From Anarhynchus alexandrinus (Eukaryota; Chordata; Aves; Charadriiformes; Charadriidae): a stretch of 64,000 nucleotides of DNA. Made by a program: the position numbers and the translations under genes. Each line of letters opens with the position of its first letter. Position 1 is the stretch's first letter. Under the pieces are notes generated by a model. That model was given only the letters and a program-made list of their open reading frames with translations. It had not been told where the DNA came from and ran no database searches. Location of the stretch: the NCBI GenBank assembly GCA_008711295.1, contig VUYV01000017.1, forward strand, positions 483,303 to 547,302. Reading direction: 5' to 3'. Of the stretch, positions 36,431 through 49,100 are shown piece by piece.

Positions 36431-39400
36431 TAAAACATGGTATGTGTGGGAGATTTTTATATATATAGAGAGGGTAGATTATGGAAGTGGTTGTGTGGTG
36501 AGGAGAAGAGTGAAGATGTCAGTGTGGTATGCCAGCAGGAAATGTGATGAAGAATGTAGGTGGAATAGCTAATTTCAATTGTAGAGTTAAAAAGAACAAG
36601 GAATATCAAACATTGAAACAATCATTGTAATGTGAATATTGTAGGTGTGATTTGCCCTGAGGAATTATCTGTGTATAGGTCTCATTTGCCTGAAGTTAAT
36701 ACTGGCTTTACGTACATTTGATAGGAATGGGCCAATTTGCCTAAAGAAAATCAGGAGAAAGAGTGCTAACTTCATAAAGTCATTATTTTGATTGCAGAGG
36801 GAGGGCTTATTATTTCTGCACATTCGAAGTTACCAATGTTGAAAGTTGGAGGGGTAGGTTTTAGGTGCATGGTATATAAGATATCCTTTCATTTTTTTTC
36901 TGTGGTTTATAGGACACATATTTATAATGTCAGCTGTATCCAAAATATGTGTGGATATTCACATTTGGATTATATTCTCTTGTTAATATAATTCATTAAA
37001 ACAATAGGGCATTCGTTAAATTCGATGATACTGCAACGTAAGTGTCTGTATATGCAACAATTTGGTGTAAGCTGAAGCTTCTGTATTATCATGTTTACAG
37101 TAATTTATTAGTACTTTTTAGTGAATAATGCCATTTTCAATTATTTTGTTTTTAATTAATTTTAAAGCGGTGTATAATATTTCATTTTTCCAAGTGAGGT
37201 CTTTGTTTCCCATGTTTCCATTCCTGTATATGCACCATACTTAAATGATGTCTCATGCATGCATTGATTTGGGGTTGTTTTCTGGCATCGCTGTTTTATT
37301 TATGCTCACAACATGTATGATATCTTTTTCAAAATGAAACATTTTTGCCCTGAAGAAGAGTAAGCTGAATAAGTGGAAGCGTGGACTAAGAGCTTTTTTC
37401 CCCACAGCTGTGTTTGTACTGAAGCATCCTGTCTTTTGAGCGAACAGCGAAAGAGTAACTTTTGATATTTGCAGCTAAAACAAATCCCTAGTTTACTTAT
37501 AGCTAGTGTAAATATGGAGCTCATAAAAGTCTGCTGTGATGCTCCAAAAATAGGGGGAAAAGGGTACCATTAATGAAAACCTGGGCTTTCCCACTGGTAA
37601 AAGTGGTGCTGGTGGCAGCTGGTTTCATGCAGCGCAGCAGCTGTCACTGTTGAGATGGGATGGAGGGCAATGGTAAGGGGACAAACATGTCCACATGCAA
37701 GCAAAAAACAACAAGAGTGAGACCAGAAAGGTGAGAGTGTAGTGAAACTCCTTTTTAATAGCCTGAGGAATTTTCTTAGTCTTTTGTTTCCTCAGATACA
37801 GGGATTTTTCACTAATGTACCATTGCTTTTTCAACAGGCCCTCTTTACCGCAGCACAGTAAATTTCTAAGGATTCAAAATTGGCCCTGCTTTGTAGTTTA
37901 TGCCATGCAATGTGAAAGGATTGGAGAAATAAAACTAAAAATAGTCATATAATCTATTTTATAAAGTATGTGTTTGCATCAGAAGTCAGGCAAAGCATTT
38001 CTTCATATTCACCATACATGATAGCCGTCGCGTTCACAAAGCATTGTATCATTAACTGGAGATGCAGACTTCTGATAATCAAAATTGCTCTTTATGCAAA
38101 ATCATGTTTAGCATATGAAAAACATAATCATGAACTGACATTAGCCATTATATAAATATGAATGTGCTTAGAATATTACAGCGTGTGCTATTTATATGTT
38201 GCTTGCCAAAAGTAATCCAGACTAATGAAGGTACAAAAATTATTTTTATCTCTGAGAACAGAAAACGACGCACATCCAAGTTGTTTGCATAGGCACTGTG
38301 AATAATTATATGTTCTTTTTTAAACAGAGTTTAAAAATCCTTATATATTTTGCCATATTGTTCCACTCTTTGCTTTGAACATGAGCACTTCTTATTGGAA
38401 ATCAAATTTCTCTCTGATATTTTGTTTTTATGTTTCAATGCAATTTGTGAATTTAGTGTGCTTTTATGCACTTGATTTTTGTTGACAAACTCTCATAGAT
38501 ACAATATAACTTAGTCCCTTATTTGTTCCTCTGAGGTAGTATAATTAAGAATATAATTTATTTTCCTTTTTTTTTTCACTTCAACTAGTAATTATAATTA
38601 CACATGTATATTGAAATAGCTTTTCATTTGCCTCTTGTTTTCCTGGAATGTTTCAGCTGCTTACTTCTAATCCTATTCCAGTTATTTATTTCAGGCTAGA
38701 ATCACTGAAGCAAGAGGAATGAAAGATCTGCTGTCTGACTGTACTTAACTTGTTATTTCCTATACAAGTCAGTTAATTTTCTGTTTTTCAGTCAGACAAT
38801 AACAACAATTACCATGACTAGCTCACCAGTCCTCCCCAGAACATATAATTTTTGAACTTGCGTACTGTCCCTTTTTAATAAATATTTCATTGTGTTTTCT
38901 ATTTTCAGACCAAATAATTTAATTCTTTGAGTATTTTTTGATACAGAAGGCCATTTAGATTTAGATGTCTGTTGAATATTCTCTCTGTGATCTACAATTG
39001 CTCTGCCTCAAAAAATGAAGAACACAGCTGATACATTTCCTTTAACAGCTTACTAAAAAGTGCAAAGAAAATGATAAATAGAAGAGAAAAAAATTATTTT
39101 TTTTACAATTTCCAAAAAATAGTCTTTATCATAACCAACTTCTCAAATAATTTTGTTTTCATAGAGAGTAGATATATGCATTTCATTTCTTCCTGCTGTT
39201 GAAGATTAAAAAGAAAATCCAGAGGCACTAGATTTCATCCTTATGAAAACATTTTGCCCAAATTAAGTAAAATAGGAAATAAGATTAGTATTGGAGATAT
39301 CATATAACAACAATTTTCAGCATGGCAGAATTTTCATATACAAGGCCATCCTAAAGACCACTTACTTATTTTATTCGTCATTGCTTGACAGAAAAAAAAA

Positions 39401-39663
39401 TTTACTGGTAACTTTCTCTACCTTAAGGTTTTTATGTACATTGAAATACTAACGCTTCCATGGGCACCATAATCAGTTTAACTGTAGCAGTGCTGAGTTT
39501 CAGAGAAGCTGAAGCAAAATAACTTTTTTTTTATAAACGGTCTTCTTTTATTACCGTATTGGAAAAAAAGTAACCTAATTCAGTGGCTCTTTTGTATTGA
39601 ACTTCATTGTTAAAATTTAAAGGGAAAACATTTTGATCTACAAAAGTAGAGAAGATAGTACTT

Positions 39664-39664
<1 letters not shown>

Positions 39665-39702
<38 letters not shown>

Positions 39703-39723
39703 TATATCACTTCTATATATATA
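39665..39723. repeat. (TA)n(CA)n(TA)n compound microsatellite
   Basis: Twelve TA units (39665-39688) run into seven CA units (39689-39702), then interrupted TA units to about 39723. It is a typical length-variable intronic repeat. Confidence 0.95.
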
Positions 39724-40815
39724 ATAGCACTGTAATGTATCCATTCTTAAATGTTGACTTAAAAATTAAGTTATTTGCATAAACAGTCGTGACATTTCTA
39801 GCAGTATTGGATATTAGGCTAATAAAGAATTTATATTAAATTGGTGAAAAATTGACATTAATCAATGAAAATTTCAATTTTAACACTTCTTGATATTTTG
39901 TTTTATGGTAAATTAATTTTTTGTTGTTCTTGTTCCAAATCAAAAAAAACCCACATTCTGGAATTTTTCAGTTTCCTGTCCAACAGACACTGAGCTTTGA
40001 TAAGCTCTATACCACTTTGTCCCTGCAGTATCCTCTCATTTCTATGGTAAAGGTCTTGCACTATGCTGAATCCGTTGTTTTTGAAATGGTAGCTGCTTGT
40101 ATCCAAGAATAATGGGAGAATATAATACCTTGTATAGAACAGGAACGTGACCTGCATTTACTGATAGGAAGTTTTTAATGTTGTGTTTGTACATACTGTA
40201 GAGTTCCATTTTGTCAGTATGCAGGTTGCAGGGAGAAGATCACATTTCCTTTATTAATAGAAAAATAGTTTGGGTTTTTTAATAAGGAGTAAGACATATC
40301 CAGTGTGTGTGAATAGAGAATGAAGTGCATTTTGAAAGAGGTTGGACAAGAACATTGAATGACAACGGCATCATTTCCTCAGTGTTTTCCCAGCTGTACT
40401 ACTGGGACAGAAAAAGGAGCATATCCATTACATGGCAGGTGACAAATTACTGGTTTTAAGAACAGGCGTACATGTGGCCAAATGATACTTTCTTCCGTAG
40501 GAAATGTAATTCTTCAGCTTGGTGCAAAGCATAGTCACACTTCATTTCATCCTTATTATACTTTCCAGTTAGTTCTGTCTTTGGCACTGAAGGTGTGTAT
40601 GTTCCATGAGTATGCATCTTTAATGTTATGGCTCCATTTACCAGACTTACAACACAAACACTGTGTAAGAAGAGTAACTTTCTTTGCTATTGCTATGACA
40701 TACCTTTAGTAATTATGAGAACAGAGATACCCCATATTGTTTAGAAGCCGTTAGGTGCACTGAAGCATAGGTCCTTCTTTACAGTATCCCAAATTTCTGG
40801 TTTTCTTATTTTCAG

Positions 40816-40913
40816 GTTCAGCAAGTGCAGACTGTGCAACAGGTACAGCATGTCTACCCAGCCCAGGTTCAGTATGTGGAGGGAAGTGACACAGTCTACA
40901 CTAATGGAGCTAT
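40816..40913 (+). CDS. RFX3: RFX3 second coding exon (residues 40-72)
   Basis: The exon is bounded by ttattttcag and AT|gtaagt. It opens in phase 0 with VQQVQTVQQVQHVYPAQVQY and continues VEGSDTVYTNGA, with the first two bases of the codon for I72. With the end of the previous exon it forms the Gln/Val-rich segment of about residues 29-60, part of the N-terminal activation region in RFX1-3. At 98 nt it is not a multiple of three, so skipping it alone would break the frame; together with the next exon it adds 357 nt, which keeps it. Confidence 0.97.
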
Positions 40914-41233
40914 GTAAGTCGACAAATAATCAGAATTTGAATGTTTACTAAAATGTGAAGTTAAATATATATTTTCAGTTAGATTCTACCAACTAGTGTA
41001 TTTTAAGTTGGAAAGAAAAATTATTTAATCAAAGGTCTTTTACTGTCAAAATAGTGTTTTGGATGAAAAGCGGAATTCTCACTGTTTGGTTTTATTAAGG
41101 CAGAATTTTTGTGTAAATAGAATTCTTGTGATTGTTTTAGCTGGAGTTATGTGAAATTACGTATACGGCATAGTGTTTGAAAAAGTACCTTTCAGTTTAT
41201 GGGTAAGTTCTGTCCATACGATGTACTGTGTAA

Positions 41234-41269
41234 CTTCTGTCCTCAGGACAGAAGGCAGGGCCTTCTGTC
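41234..41269. repeat. Two overlapping perfect hairpins
   Basis: The arm cttctgtcct (41234-41243) pairs perfectly with aggacagaag (41245-41254) around one base. The overlapping arm gacagaaggc (41247-41256) pairs perfectly with gccttctgtc (41260-41269) around three bases. The two stems share the middle strand and so exclude each other. Confidence 0.85.
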
Positions 41270-41545
41270 TTCCTGGCTGCAATTCTAGTGGCAAATGCAT
41301 AACAAGGTGCAGCAGCTGTAGTTATTATTTAAAGAAAGTAGTAATGTAGTTTCATTCCTGTGTTTAATAAAATTAGGTAAGTTTTTTTTTTTTTCCAAAG
41401 GCATGAAGAGAGGCAGAGGGAGGAGAGTAACATTGTCTCCTTTTGCCGCTTCTTTAGCCTCTTCTCTGCGCATTATTGTGCATTTCCTGCTTCCCTGAAT
41501 ATGCTTTTCCGTCATCAAGATCCTTTCTCCAGTACACAAGCTTAG

Positions 41546-41650
41546 AACGATAGAAAGAATAATATAGGTTTGATGGGACCTCTGGAGGTTACCTAGTTGA
41601 ATCCCCGATTTTGAGGTGCACCAGCTATGAAGTTGGCTCAGAAGTCAAAG
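41546..41650 (-). mobile_element. Short CR1 3' end fragment
   Basis: The + strand 'aacgatagaaagaataatat', 'aggtttgatgggacctctgg' and 'aggttacctagttgaatccc' match the antisense CR1 tail and 3' UTR. The fragment ends after about 100 bp and is diverged. Confidence 0.65.
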
Positions 41651-41991
41651 TAGGATCATGTTGCCCCGGGAAAGAGTTTCATTACCCCTTTTTTTCATTT
41701 ACCTACTTTTAGCCATTTTTGCTGTGTTACTTACTGGCTTTAGGAAGAAATACGATTTAGAAAGCTACTTTGTTGTCCGCAGATATTTATTTGTTGATGG
41801 TAATCCAAAAGTGATTCAAAAGAGCAGTATTATTTGGATCAGAGACTTCTGATGTTAACACTGGCAACATTCTTTGGTCCTCTCTACTAGTATATTTTGC
41901 TTAATTAATATTTTGCGTGCTGTCTTGTCTGGTTTTTTCTCGCTTGTAAAGCCCAAACAATGTATCTTTAATATGCATTAGACTTCCCTAT

Positions 41992-42576
41992 TGTACTGGT
42001 TTTGGCTGGGTTAGAGTTCATTTTTCTTCATAGTAGCTGGTCTGGTGCTATTTTTTGCACTTGTGCTGCAAACAGTGTTGATAACACAGACTTGTTTCAG
42101 TTCTTGCTGAGCAGTACTTACACAGCGTCAAGGCCTTTTCTGCTTTTCACGCTGCCCTGCCAGTGAGTGTGCTGGGGGTGCACAAGAAGTTGGGAGGGGA
42201 CACAGCTGGGGCAGCTGACCCCGACTGACCTAAGGGATATCCAGACCGTATGACGTTATGCTCAGCAATGAAAGCTGAAGAAGGAGGAAGATGGGGAATG
42301 TTTGGAGATATGGCATTTCTCTTCCCAAGTAACTGTAATGCATGATGAAGCCCTGCTTTCCTGGAAACACCTGCCTGCTGATGGAAAATAGTGAATTAAT
42401 TTCTTGTTTTGATTTGCTTGCATGCATGACTTTTGCTTTACTTACTAAACTGTCTTTATGTCAACGCACGAGTTTTCTCACTTTTACCCTTCTGATTCTT
42501 CCCCCCATCCCACCATGGGGGGAGCGAGCAAGCGGTTGTGAGGGGCTTAGTTGCCAACTGGAGTTAAACCATGACA
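41992..42576 (+). mobile_element. ERVL-type LTR, 585 bp
   Basis: The LTR starts with tgtactggttttggctgggt and ends with ttaaaccatgaca, giving the TG...CA borders of retroviral LTRs. Internal blocks such as 'ctgctttcctggaaacacct' and 'cacgagttttctcactttta' are those of a widespread bird ERVL LTR family that I know from songbirds. It is followed directly by a primer-binding-site-like sequence, so it is the 5' LTR of a once larger provirus rather than a solo LTR. A TATA-like box is not evident at the expected place. It lies in the same orientation as RFX3, about 1.1 kb after coding exon 2. Confidence 0.8.
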
Positions 42577-43130
42577 GTCCTTTCTGGAACCCAGCATGGG
42601 ACCGTGGTCCCTGGCTGTGGTGTAAAGTAGGGGTTTTTTTTCACATCTTGTCCTCTCAGACCAGCCCAAGTGCTATGGCACGAGCTATCTCCTGTGGGGC
42701 TGATGTGCCAGGCCATCAAACCCACGTAGTCTGGTAAACCTGGTTGTCCTTGTCCTCCACCCGGCCAGAGGGAGGGCCCCTTTATTCCTGGTCAGAGTAT
42801 TCATTATTTCATTATTGTAACTGCAAAAGCCAAAACCAGTCTAACATATACACCAAAAAAGGGGGCATGGCAAATATTAGGGCTGTGTTTCCCACCCCTG
42901 GGGCAGTCGGTTCCAGGTGTACTGGATAGCCCTCCAAGCGAAGGCGAACTGTGGCCTGCACGCTGCTGCCAAAGGGATCGACAAGAATGCGTTAAGGATA
43001 TCAACTGTAGCATACTACATGGCTGCCTTTGACTGTAGTTCATACTGAAGTACTAGCATGACCCATACAGCAGCACTCAGCACCAGCATGACTTCATTGC
43101 AACCACGATAGATAGTCCACTGGTAGCCTC
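42577..43130 (+). mobile_element. ERV internal remnant with primer-binding-site relic
   Basis: Immediately after the LTR, at 42585-42602, lies tggaacccagcatgggac. It resembles a tRNA-Lys-type primer binding site (tggcgcccaacgtgggg) with several changes. The following GC-richer sequence ('ggcatggcaaatatt', then 'tactggatagccctccaagc' and 'gcacgctgctgccaaaggga') is of retroviral internal texture, the latter part probably from pol. It is far too short for a provirus and no gag, pol or env frame survives. A second LTR was not found downstream, so the right border is approximate. Confidence 0.55.
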
Positions 43131-46100
43131 CAAAAGAGGTCATTCTTAAATAGGCTATTACTCAAGTTTTTCTCTTTTCATTTATCACCTGTAAGTTCTT
43201 ATGTGAGCTATTGGCACGTGCACATTTGGCAGTGTATGAGATGTGTATTACATGGCTGCTTACAGTCCTTGGAAAAAACAGAACCAGATGTTACCGACTG
43301 CTTAGTACGAACCTTCAGGTTTCCATGATTTTATTGTGTTTCTATATCTGAATCCCTTTGTCAGTTTCTGCAAAATCAGTCAATGGGATATAAAAGACTT
43401 CCTTAACACATAAGAAAGCTCTCCTTAGCAGGTGAGCCTAATCCAGACTGTCTTTCCCTGCTATAGAAGAAGAATTTACCCATGTTGTTGTGAACAACAA
43501 CATTGTGAACAACCAGTTTGTTGTTCAATACTTCCAGAAACATTACCCTTTCTAAAGATCATGGGTTTATTCATGGAGAATGGGACCCGTCTGTGTTTCT
43601 ACTCAGTTTTTAAAGACTATATATTGTGAAGTACGTTTTCCTGTATACTTTTATGCTCCAGCTTAAGAATGGAAAAATGTCATTTATGTAAATTAAAGTT
43701 ATTGAATATATGTATTACATGATATGTATGTATTATATGTTATTATATGTTATAATGCCATTTATTTGATAGGTGAAGGAGAATGGGGCTCTGGGTTGCT
43801 GACGGCTAGCTTCCTTCAGAGATTGAAGGAATTTTTTTTCTATTTGCTGTTTTTATCATTGCCTAAGTTCTGTGGTTTAAAAACAAATTATATTTGTTTC
43901 TCCTCTTTTTTGTTTTGCCACTGGATTATCTTATTCAGAGCTATATCAATGCGGGAGTGAGATTTTAGAATTTATGGAAGTGAACAAAAAGCTTACCATG
44001 TCTCTAAACAGAGCTGGCATAGACTATGTTGACTTATGCTGTGACAGAAAACAGAGAGGCCAGCCTCTCTTGTGCTAAAACATTTAGGCAAGAGTTCAGA
44101 TTGCAGTTCATCTTTTCAATTCTTCATACTGAAATCTGTGAAAGATAAGCCTTGTGGATCCTGACACATTCACAGGAGTGTGTTACAGCCAGTTTGTCCA
44201 GTTACTCCTGCTCCAGAAATTGTCTGTTTGACTTTAAGAAAATTGGATTAGGTTTGTAAATAATGCCACTGACTGTTGTCTTTTGGGTTGTTTTCCTATG
44301 ATTATATGTTTGATTTATTTTATGACCATGCTAAATCAAAATCTTAATTCTAACTCAAAATCAGATACAGGATGCTTCCATAATCTATCAAGTGACAGTA
44401 CTACTCTAGCAATGGAATAAGTCTGCAACCTGCAGTTACAGGGAAGACATTAATTCAGCATACAGGCATCTCTGGAATAAATTTTACAGCAGGTCTGATG
44501 AAAGAATTATTCTTAATTTCAAAATAAAGCACTTGCAAACTAGCATTGATTTAAGTCCATATATGACAGGATGCATAAGGATGCAGTTAGAATATATAAG
44601 GAAAGAGTTACCTGATTCTTTTGATTCTAAGGTAAGAAGTTTGTCAGGTTTCACAGTCTTTGTCAAGTGTAACTGTTGTATTCTTATAACACAATTCTTC
44701 TCACACACTTTATATCATGATTTGTCTATGCTTAAAAGTTATTTGGTTTTATTATAATTGGAGGCATAACAATAATACAAGGGGTGTAACCTACAACTTG
44801 TCACATACATTGTGTAACATGAGAACATTTGAATCATGTTATCTACATTTGTGTCTGGTTAATAACAATTTTCTTGTCAAGCTTGTCACTCTCTAGAAAC
44901 AAAAATGCATTGTTGTTGCGGTGACGTGCAGTCTTACCTGACAGTTTAGAATAGATAAAGAATATTATGGCTGCACCTATAGTAAGAAGCCAAGTGAGTC
45001 CCCTATACTAGACATGAACTTTCTTCTTACTTAAATTGTAATGTATTAAGCAAATGTAGCCATTTACCTGATGATTCTGGTGTGGCAAAGAGGGTTTTAA
45101 TTGCTGAGATTGTCCAAGAATTGCTATTGCTGTTGTGTCCAAACCACATTCTTCATCAATTTGTTGTACTACAATTTGTGTGGTTTATGTGGGCAAAACA
45201 CACCTTGCATGCAAAAGCATGAATTTACTATTACTGTAATTGAAATTTTAACTGTCAAATCAAAGAATTATTGTGAATACAGTTAAAGCTCTTATCCTCC
45301 TGGTACTTTCCTGTATCCATCCCTTTTTCTCTGGCAATATGCTTGCTCTTTTACTACCCCTCTGCGTATTAAAGTCAATGGCTTCCATATGAGAGGATTA
45401 CAGCAAGTTACCACCATCGCAGGTGTTATGCCTGGAGAAGTATGACAGATGGTGGGGTCGCTCTGTACTCACACTGGGTCCACTTGCAGCAATTTTTAAT
45501 ATGCTTTCTAGCAGAGTCTACACCTTATTCATTCTTCGTTGGTTTCCGTTTCCATATTACATCTGAATTTACTACATACGGTATGTCTTACATTTGCTGC
45601 ATACTTCTTGAATACTGTCATCCCATGCCCACGAGCCTCTTTGCTACATTTTTAATATAGGGTCGTGAGTTGTTTATTCTACACAGAATAACCAGCTATT
45701 TGATATTACTGTCTGTTAGGTAGAGCAATGCATCAGCATTTTAACGATAGGTTTTATACCATGCAATCATAGAAAGCTAAGCTAAAATGGAAACAGATTA
45801 AGGAACGTTTATCTGATTGTTCAACAGTTACTGTTACAGCCAAGCTACGACAAAGCTCTAGGCTAGCACAGACAAGTCTACACAAAAGAAGCCTGGCAAG
45901 CCCAAGTCTTGAGGTCTTGCAGATTTAGTACAAACCCTGTGACATGTTCCTAACAGTGGCGATACCATATTTCTTGGACTATAGGTCTGTAGTACTTCAT
46001 CAGAATTTTTAGAGGTCTGTAACTGAGGTTCCCTTATGTGTCTAACTTACAGGTCCTGAGAATATAATTTATAAGATTTCTTCTCTGTTTTAATTTACTT

Positions 46101-49100
46101 TTTTCCCTGGTTTACAGTTTTTTCCTGCAGTTGTCCATTGCGTGTGTTTTTATTGCTTTATTTCCATGTGGAAAAAGAACTTGGACTGAGTATTGAAGAT
46201 CTCAGTTCTTTTTCATTGATAATGAATGCCTGTCAGTAACATATTTAATTTTTTAATGTGACAAATAACAATTTCTTTATATGGAATAATGCAACTCTAT
46301 TTTAGGTAATTTTATAAAGCTTTTTGTGACTGATACATTTTAAGTTGTCCATATAGGTAAAATGTATATGCATAAAGCAGGTCAACTATTCAGTATTTAT
46401 TACAGATGAAATTGCTTCCTTTGAATTTTTGTTCTCTGGTTATACATGCATCAATTGCCCTTTCATAGTGTAGGTTTTGATCTTTGGTTTTAACAATTTC
46501 ATTTGATAAAGGGGGATTGGTGAAAGGAAACGATGACTTACTGCCTTATCAGTTCTTCCATCTCTGTCTTTAGATCAATTGAGGAGGCTTTTGTGGGAGA
46601 AGGTTATTGCTTCATTGGGATTTGATCCGTTATTAAAAAGCCCTGAATCGATATGCTAGTTACAGGAGTAGATTTCTTTGTGGGGAGGCAGGAGGTTGTA
46701 TGAGACAGAGTGAGACAGATGATTTAGCCCTCTCCATTATCATTCGACTGCTTTATCATGTTCTGTTGTGTTGGTGTTAGGGTACATGGCACTTCCCCTT
46801 CTTCCCATTGCTTATGATACACCACCTCCAGAGGCTGCAGCAATGCATTGGCTGAGATAACGCCTTCCCTCAGTGTTAGACAAAGGATTCTGTTCTCTGT
46901 AGTTTCTGTGAACCTCACTATCGGTTTTAGGACCACAGGATTATACTAAAATCTTAAAGGAGTTTGAGGATATTGTTCCAGTGTGAAAGACTTTATTGGC
47001 TTTTATGCATGGAGGCTTTCTACCATATTGCAATACCATAGCATTATTATGAACATTAGCTGCTCTGTATAAAGTAATAGTTTATTTATTTAATAGTGTA
47101 TTTATTTTCATCTAGTGTTTTTCATATTTACATCCCAGGAAATAATACCTTAGTTAATTAAGTACCATAAAAGGCTAACTTTCATTACAGAGGTGACAGT
47201 GAAAATGCCTGCCTGCTAAGCTGTGTACGTAATCCATACCAAAACCCACAAGAGTAATTCTGTGGTTATTACTTGATGAGTAAGATGATAATTATTATGT
47301 TACTTGTTTGTTTGAGTTAGAATTACAGCAAAATAACAAAATTGACACTGAGTGGTTTTCTTGTTTGAATTAAGATGCTGTTCTTGTACAGCTACTGTGA
47401 AGTGATACTGATATTTCAAGTTACAGTTTAAAAGGTATACCTCTTTAAGTAAAAAAAAATAGATTTATGTGCATTTTACCCAAGAATTGAATTTTCCAAG
47501 TTGGTGCCTACAGCTAGTGGTAAGAATTCAGTAGTTAATTACTTATTTTGCAAGACACAAGTTACTGGAATATAATTTCAAATTAAAACCTGTTTTAAAA
47601 CAAACACAAACTGCACTTGAGTTAACTCGTCTGAACTTCTAACCTGATTTGAGAATTTGTATTTAAAAACATTCTGCATTTCTCATTTCCTGGAAAAGGA
47701 AATAAATCAGTTTGTTGTTATTTTTTTTCATTAAAACACAGTGTGATGGAATAGTCTTTCAACAAGGCAGATATTCCTAAGACATGAATAAAACCAGCAT
47801 AAGTCTGTAGGTGGTGTTTTCTAGGCAAATATAAATATGGGAAAGGTAAGGCTGTCCCTTCAGCTGCTTGCTCAAAGAAAATTTGGGGGCCGTGGTCAGC
47901 CCATGTAAATCACTAAGACATTATGGGATGGCAGGAACACTGATTTATAGTAAATAGATCGGATTTTTGACAATTACGTAGAACCAAGTCAGAGGTGCAG
48001 CTGGGAATAAATGATTTCCCATGTGTGCATGTGCAGACTGAAAACTAAAGGAGGACAACAACAAGGTTTACTTTCTCTATGCCCTTGTTTTTATTTGTCT
48101 CCTTTCTTCAAAGTGTCAGTGTCTTTGAAGGGATGAAAGTGTCTCTAAAAGTTAAGCTTACTAACAGTATGTTAGTGTCTGTAATATAGTGCAAGATATT
48201 GCACTTAATTTTGTGGTAATGCTGGGGTTCAGTGAACTTAGAAATTAGCTATTTTCTGGTTTCATGTGCCAAAAAATATAATCTTATTAACAACTTTGTA
48301 TCACAACTCCGTATGTTTTATTTCTAGCATTATATTTTGCAAATCCTTATAAAATGTATGTAAGCAATAAGGCATAACAGGTGATGCCTTGAACTATTGT
48401 ACCTTCCAATCCTAGTCCAACTCATGCTGGTCTCATTGATTTTTCCAGTGTGGGATCCCAACATTGGACATATGTTCTGGGCTTGCTTAATCTAAATTGA
48501 ATTCACACAGGGTCTGACTCTGTGTGACATGCTGTCAGGGTAAACATCATCTAGTTTGCACAGCCTTCTGGAAACTAGGATTCTCCAGCCTAACTGCTTA
48601 GACTTCAAACTTACTAATAACTCTGATGAACTTTCTAATGCCACATTCTAGTAAATGCTGAATTTCACAGTGTTTTGGTAGGAGATTCTATGAGATTCTG
48701 TTGTCTACCTTGTATCTCAAGCCACAGTATATCACCAAGGTGTTCTCCTAAAGAGCCAGAAGACATTAGTTACACTGAGGTTAATTCCTAGATGATCTTT
48801 ATGTGCAGCTGTTGAAGAAAAGAAGAGCTAGGAGTGCTTTTACAACCTTGCAATGGGAAAGAACTGGTTATATGATATATGTCAGATAATTTGAAACTAT
48901 TGCATGTTTGTGCTACAAGTGCTATGAAGAAGGAGATCCCTTCCTTATTTCAAGCTGTCTCCTGTGTGTGTGTAAAGGCTATAACATCATATTTTCCTCT
49001 TTGCTACAGTTTTATGTTGAGGTGTCATGTTATCGTATGCTATGACCTTAAAACCTTTGAGTCACTGCTTTCCAAAACATCATCTCATCCAGCTGCATTT

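Larger units (their letters stand above)
33762..40815 (+). other. RFX3: RFX3 intron between coding exons 1 and 2
   Basis: An intron of 7054 nt with a gtaggt donor and ttttcag acceptor. It contains a sense CR1 3' piece at 36036-36430 and a TA/CA microsatellite at 39665-39723. The rest is AT-rich with no recognisable exon. A 69-codon open frame at 34252-34461 has no splice-bounded or domain support. Confidence 0.85.
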
